Part shown: positions 61,528 through 64,000 of the stretch, piece after piece | How the letters are laid out: every line of letters begins with the position of its first letter | Numbering within the stretch: position 1 is the first letter of the stretch | DNA from: Frischella perrara | GTDB taxonomy: Bacteria; Pseudomonadota; Gammaproteobacteria; Enterobacterales; Orbaceae | DNA: 64,000 bases | Assembly (NCBI RefSeq): GCF_000807275.1 | Contig: NZ_CP009056.1 | Location: 806,001 to 870,000, forward strand | Reading direction: 5' to 3' | Program-made: the position numbers and the translations under genes | Notes under the pieces: model-generated | Seen by the model: only the letters and a program-made list of their open reading frames with translations | Told to the model about the DNA's origin: nothing | Database searches by the model: none

Positions 61528-63831
61528 TTGCCTAACTCAATTTCTCATGATTTTATCTGTTTATTATTTACTTTAGGGTGTTTACCTTTACTGTTTTTAT
61601 CAGCATTACCTTCTAATTTGATATGGTATTTGTGCCTGATTTTTTTGATATTAACCTATATATTTTTTTATCTTGTTAGAAGATTCAAATTTATTCCTTT
61701 AATCTTTATTGGAATAGGTTTTTTATGGTCAACTCATCATGCACAAGAATATTTGCAATTAGTAAGTCATTATATTGATAAAAATATAAATATTCGTGCC
61801 GAAGTTGTTAGTTTAAACTCTCAGAATAATTTTATTGAGGAATATTCTAAAAATGTAACTTTTAATATTACACATGTTAATCAAAAAGCAATTGATTACC
61901 CACTTCCAATAGTGCTGGTATGGAACAATAAAGAGTTACCATTTGCCGGACAAATATGGGATATGAGTGTAAAAACTAAGGTTGTGCATAGTTATCTCAA
62001 TGAAGGTGGGTTTGATAGCCAACGTTTTGCAATAGCAAATAGAAAATTGCTAACAGGAAGTATAAAACAAGCTGAATTAGTTGAGAATACGATTAATTCA
62101 CGGCAATTTATTGTTAATTTAATATTACCTTATATCAATCTTTTTGATTTTAGTGACATTTTTTTGGCGCTAGCATTTGGTGATCGTAGCCATTTAACGC
62201 AAGAACATAAAACAGTTATGTTTGAAACAGGGATAGCTCACTTAATGGCAATATCAGGTATGCATATTTTACTTGTAGCTTATATTGCTAACCGAGCTAT
62301 GCGATTTTTACAAATTCTTCTACCTATTAATATTATAAGTCACTGGCAACCATTGATATTAGGTTGGTTTATTGCAGTGATTTATGCATGGTTAACTGGA
62401 CTAAATCCTCCCGCATTACGTGCAATTTTAGCATTAACATTATGGTTATTTTTTCGCTATAAAAATTACCAAATCACATCTTGGCAAATGATTAATCGTA
62501 TTATTGCTATATTGCTTATTATCGATCCATTTATGATTTTGTCAGAAAGTTTTTGGTTATCATGTTATGCCGTTGTTTGTTTAACTTTTATTGCTCATTG
62601 GTTTCCTATCAAGTATTTTCGACAGAAAAGATATTACTTATTGCAATTAGTACGATTACAGTTATTGTTAACACTCTTACTATTACCTATTCAATTGTTT
62701 ATTTTTAACGGTATTAGTAGTGTAAGTATTGTTGCTAATTTAATTGCAATACCTATTATCTCCTTTATAACCTTTCCAGCTATTTTATTTATGATTATTT
62801 GTGATTTGCTTCATTGTCACTATTTAATTATTTGGTTTGGTTTCATTGCAGAACAATCTTTGTATTATTTATTTATCATATTGAAACAGATTAAATCTTA
62901 TTGGATTACTTTTGAACAGTCCTATTATTTATTAAGCATTAGTGGTTGGTTAATTCTCATTATCTGGCGATTGAGCCTTTGGCGTTATTATTACATTACC
63001 ATTTTGTTAATGTTACTAATACTCATTACTCCGATTTTGAAAAGAAATCAGCCTAATTGGCAGATAGATATGCTCGATGTTGGGCATGGTCTTGTAGTCG
63101 TTATTCGGCAAGGGAAAGCCGCAATCCTATATGATACTGGAGCAAAATGGCAAAATAGTTCAGCTGCTGAACGTATTGTTATTCCTTTTTTAAGGTGGCA
63201 TGGTTTAAATGTTGAGGGGATTATTATCAGTCATGAACATAATGATCATATCGGTGGTTTATCTATCTTACAGCAATATTATCCTAATGCTTGGTTAATT
63301 AGTTCCACACAACGATTAAATAACGATTATTTATGCAAGGCTGGTGAAGAGTTAATATGGAATGATTTGAAATTATTATTTTTATGGCCAAATGATATAG
63401 ATAATCAGGCATTTAATGCAGAGTCATGTGTAGTGAAAGTAAGTGATGATCAGTTTTCTTTATTATTAACCGGAGATTTAGAACGGCAACAGGAAGAGCA
63501 GCTCGTTTTAAAATATCGTAAATTATTATTTTCAACAATTTTACAAATACCTCATCATGGAAGTAATACATCTTCTTCGTATGCTTTTTTAAACTACGTT
63601 AAACCAACCGTTTCCCTTGGTTCTGTTTCACGTTATAATCCTTGGAAATTACCATCCAATAAGGTTTTACAACGTTATCAAACACTTAATTTAAATTACA
63701 AATTAACGAGCATTACAGGGCAAATTTCTATTCGATTTTATCAAAATGATTGGTTTATTACGGGTTTTCGTACTGAATTAAAGCCAAGATGGTATCATGA
63801 TTGGTTTGGTTCTTTTACCAATAACAGGTAA
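61528..63831 (+). CDS. comEC: ComEC/Rec2-family DNA uptake channel (YcaI)
   Basis: Inner-membrane protein of 767 residues with three parts: an N-terminal soluble OB-like part after two or three spans (DUF4131), the competence domain with many spans (GIAHLMAISGMHILLVAY, AWLTGLNPPALRAI), and a C-terminal metallo-beta-lactamase-like domain with ISHEHNDHIGGL and LLTGDLERQQEEQ and PHHGSNTSSS. It would carry single-strand DNA into the cytoplasm. The start is a TTG at 61528, 5 bases after AAAGGT. Lies before msbA as in E. coli (ycaI-msbA). Confidence 0.94.
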   Translation: MPNSISHDFICLLFTLGCLPLLFLSALPSNLIWYLCLIFLILTYIFFYLVRRFKFIPLIFIGIGFLWSTHHAQEYLQLVSHYIDKNINIRAEVVSLNSQNNFIEEYSKNVTFNITHVNQKAIDYPLPIVLVWNNKELPFAGQIWDMSVKTKVVHSYLNEGGFDSQRFAIANRKLLTGSIKQAELVENTINSRQFIVNLILPYINLFDFSDIFLALAFGDRSHLTQEHKTVMFETGIAHLMAISGMHILLVAYIANRAMRFLQILLPINIISHWQPLILGWFIAVIYAWLTGLNPPALRAILALTLWLFFRYKNYQITSWQMINRIIAILLIIDPFMILSESFWLSCYAVVCLTFIAHWFPIKYFRQKRYYLLQLVRLQLLLTLLLLPIQLFIFNGISSVSIVANLIAIPIISFITFPAILFMIICDLLHCHYLIIWFGFIAEQSLYYLFIILKQIKSYWITFEQSYYLLSISGWLILIIWRLSLWRYYYITILLMLLILITPILKRNQPNWQIDMLDVGHGLVVVIRQGKAAILYDTGAKWQNSSAAERIVIPFLRWHGLNVEGIIISHEHNDHIGGLSILQQYYPNAWLISSTQRLNNDYLCKAGEELIWNDLKLLFLWPNDIDNQAFNAESCVVKVSDDQFSLLLTGDLERQQEEQLVLKYRKLLFSTILQIPHHGSNTSSSYAFLNYVKPTVSLGSVSRYNPWKLPSNKVLQRYQTLNLNYKLTSITGQISIRFYQNDWFITGFRTELKPRWYHDWFGSFTNNR

Positions 63832-63867
63832 AATAAGTAAATTTTTATAGTAATACGGATATAAATA

Positions 63868-64000
63868 GTGAATAAAAATATGATAGACAAAGATGTTTCT
63901 ACTTGGAAGACATTTCGTCAGCTTTGGCCAAGAGTATCAAAATATTGGGGTTATTTGGTTGTTATTATTGTTGGACTAATTATTAATGGTTCATCAGATA
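63868..64000 (+). CDS. msbA: Lipid A flippase MsbA, N-terminal part
   Basis: The frame runs off the window; 44 residues are seen. MIDKDVSTWKTFRQLWPRVS and the hydrophobic VVIIVGLIINGSSD match the start of E. coli MsbA (NDKDLSTWQTFRRLWP...LILNAASD). The likely start is the GTG at 63868, 8 bases after GGA; an ATG in the same frame at 63880 is the alternative. Its place after comEC supports the call. Confidence 0.9.
   Translation, partial: MNKNMIDKDVSTWKTFRQLWPRVSKYWGYLVVIIVGLIINGSSD

Overview
The window is a 64 kb stretch of chromosome from an AT-rich gammaproteobacterium. Most proteins align by eye along their whole length with Escherichia coli proteins, and many gene orders are those of Enterobacterales and Pasteurellaceae: trxB-cydD-cydC, mnmA-hflD-purB, hemC-hemD-hemX-hemY, thrS-infC-rpmI-rplT-pheM-pheS-pheT-ihfA, dusB-fis, cmk-rpsA-ihfB-comEC-msbA, ppiB-lpxH, lonH-fabA, yaiI-yffB-dapE-ypfN and zapB-tpiA. 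The low GC, short intergenic gaps, an adhesin-E-like protein of Pasteurellaceae type and a short (type I) QueF suggest an Orbaceae-like host-associated bacterium such as Gilliamella or a relative. This is an inference from gene content; I see no rRNA in the window.

Layout. 1-7.1 kb: 3' part of deaD, then pssA, modABC and guaB on the minus strand. 7.2-14.4 kb: trxB-cydDC, a 580 bp gap with a possible tiny membrane protein, a 62-aa orphan gene, a nitroreductase and an AmpG-like permease. 14.6-25.8 kb: ldhA, yceF, galE, an orphan creC sensor kinase with a YggN-like partner, folD, ppiB, lpxH, yoaB, fabA, lonH. 26-30 kb: yejM, tabA-like, ycgL, mltB, ycgN. 30.3-37.7 kb: haem genes (with a short HemY), purB, hflD, mnmA. 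37.8-39.1 kb: a stranded phage-type switch, an S24 repressor facing a Ner protein. 39.2-45.5 kb: tpiA, zapB, ypfN-dapE-yffB-yaiI, ilvIH, cyaY. 45.6-47 kb: a two-gene exported cassette. 47.2-54.5 kb: the translation operon thrS to ihfA. 54.5-56.6 kb: a queuosine block (queF, queC, yhhQ). 56.6-64 kb: dusB-fis, then cmk-rpsA-ihfB-comEC and the start of msbA.

RNA-level control is the richest theme. A clear preQ1-I riboswitch covers the queF ribosome binding site and a second, less canonical one precedes the queuosine-precursor transporter yhhQ. The thrS leader carries a hairpin that mimics a tRNA-Thr anticodon arm, infC keeps its rare AUU start, and pheST keeps a Phe-rich leader peptide and attenuator. 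Several genes start with GTG or TTG (hemC, dusB, comEC, lonH, yffB, probably msbA).

The best accessory candidates are the isolated repressor/Ner pair and the operator-like inverted repeat beside it, the exported pair downstream of cyaY, and a near-perfect Fur box between yaiI and ilvI with no iron gene next to it. I found no CRISPR array, insertion sequence, tRNA or rRNA.
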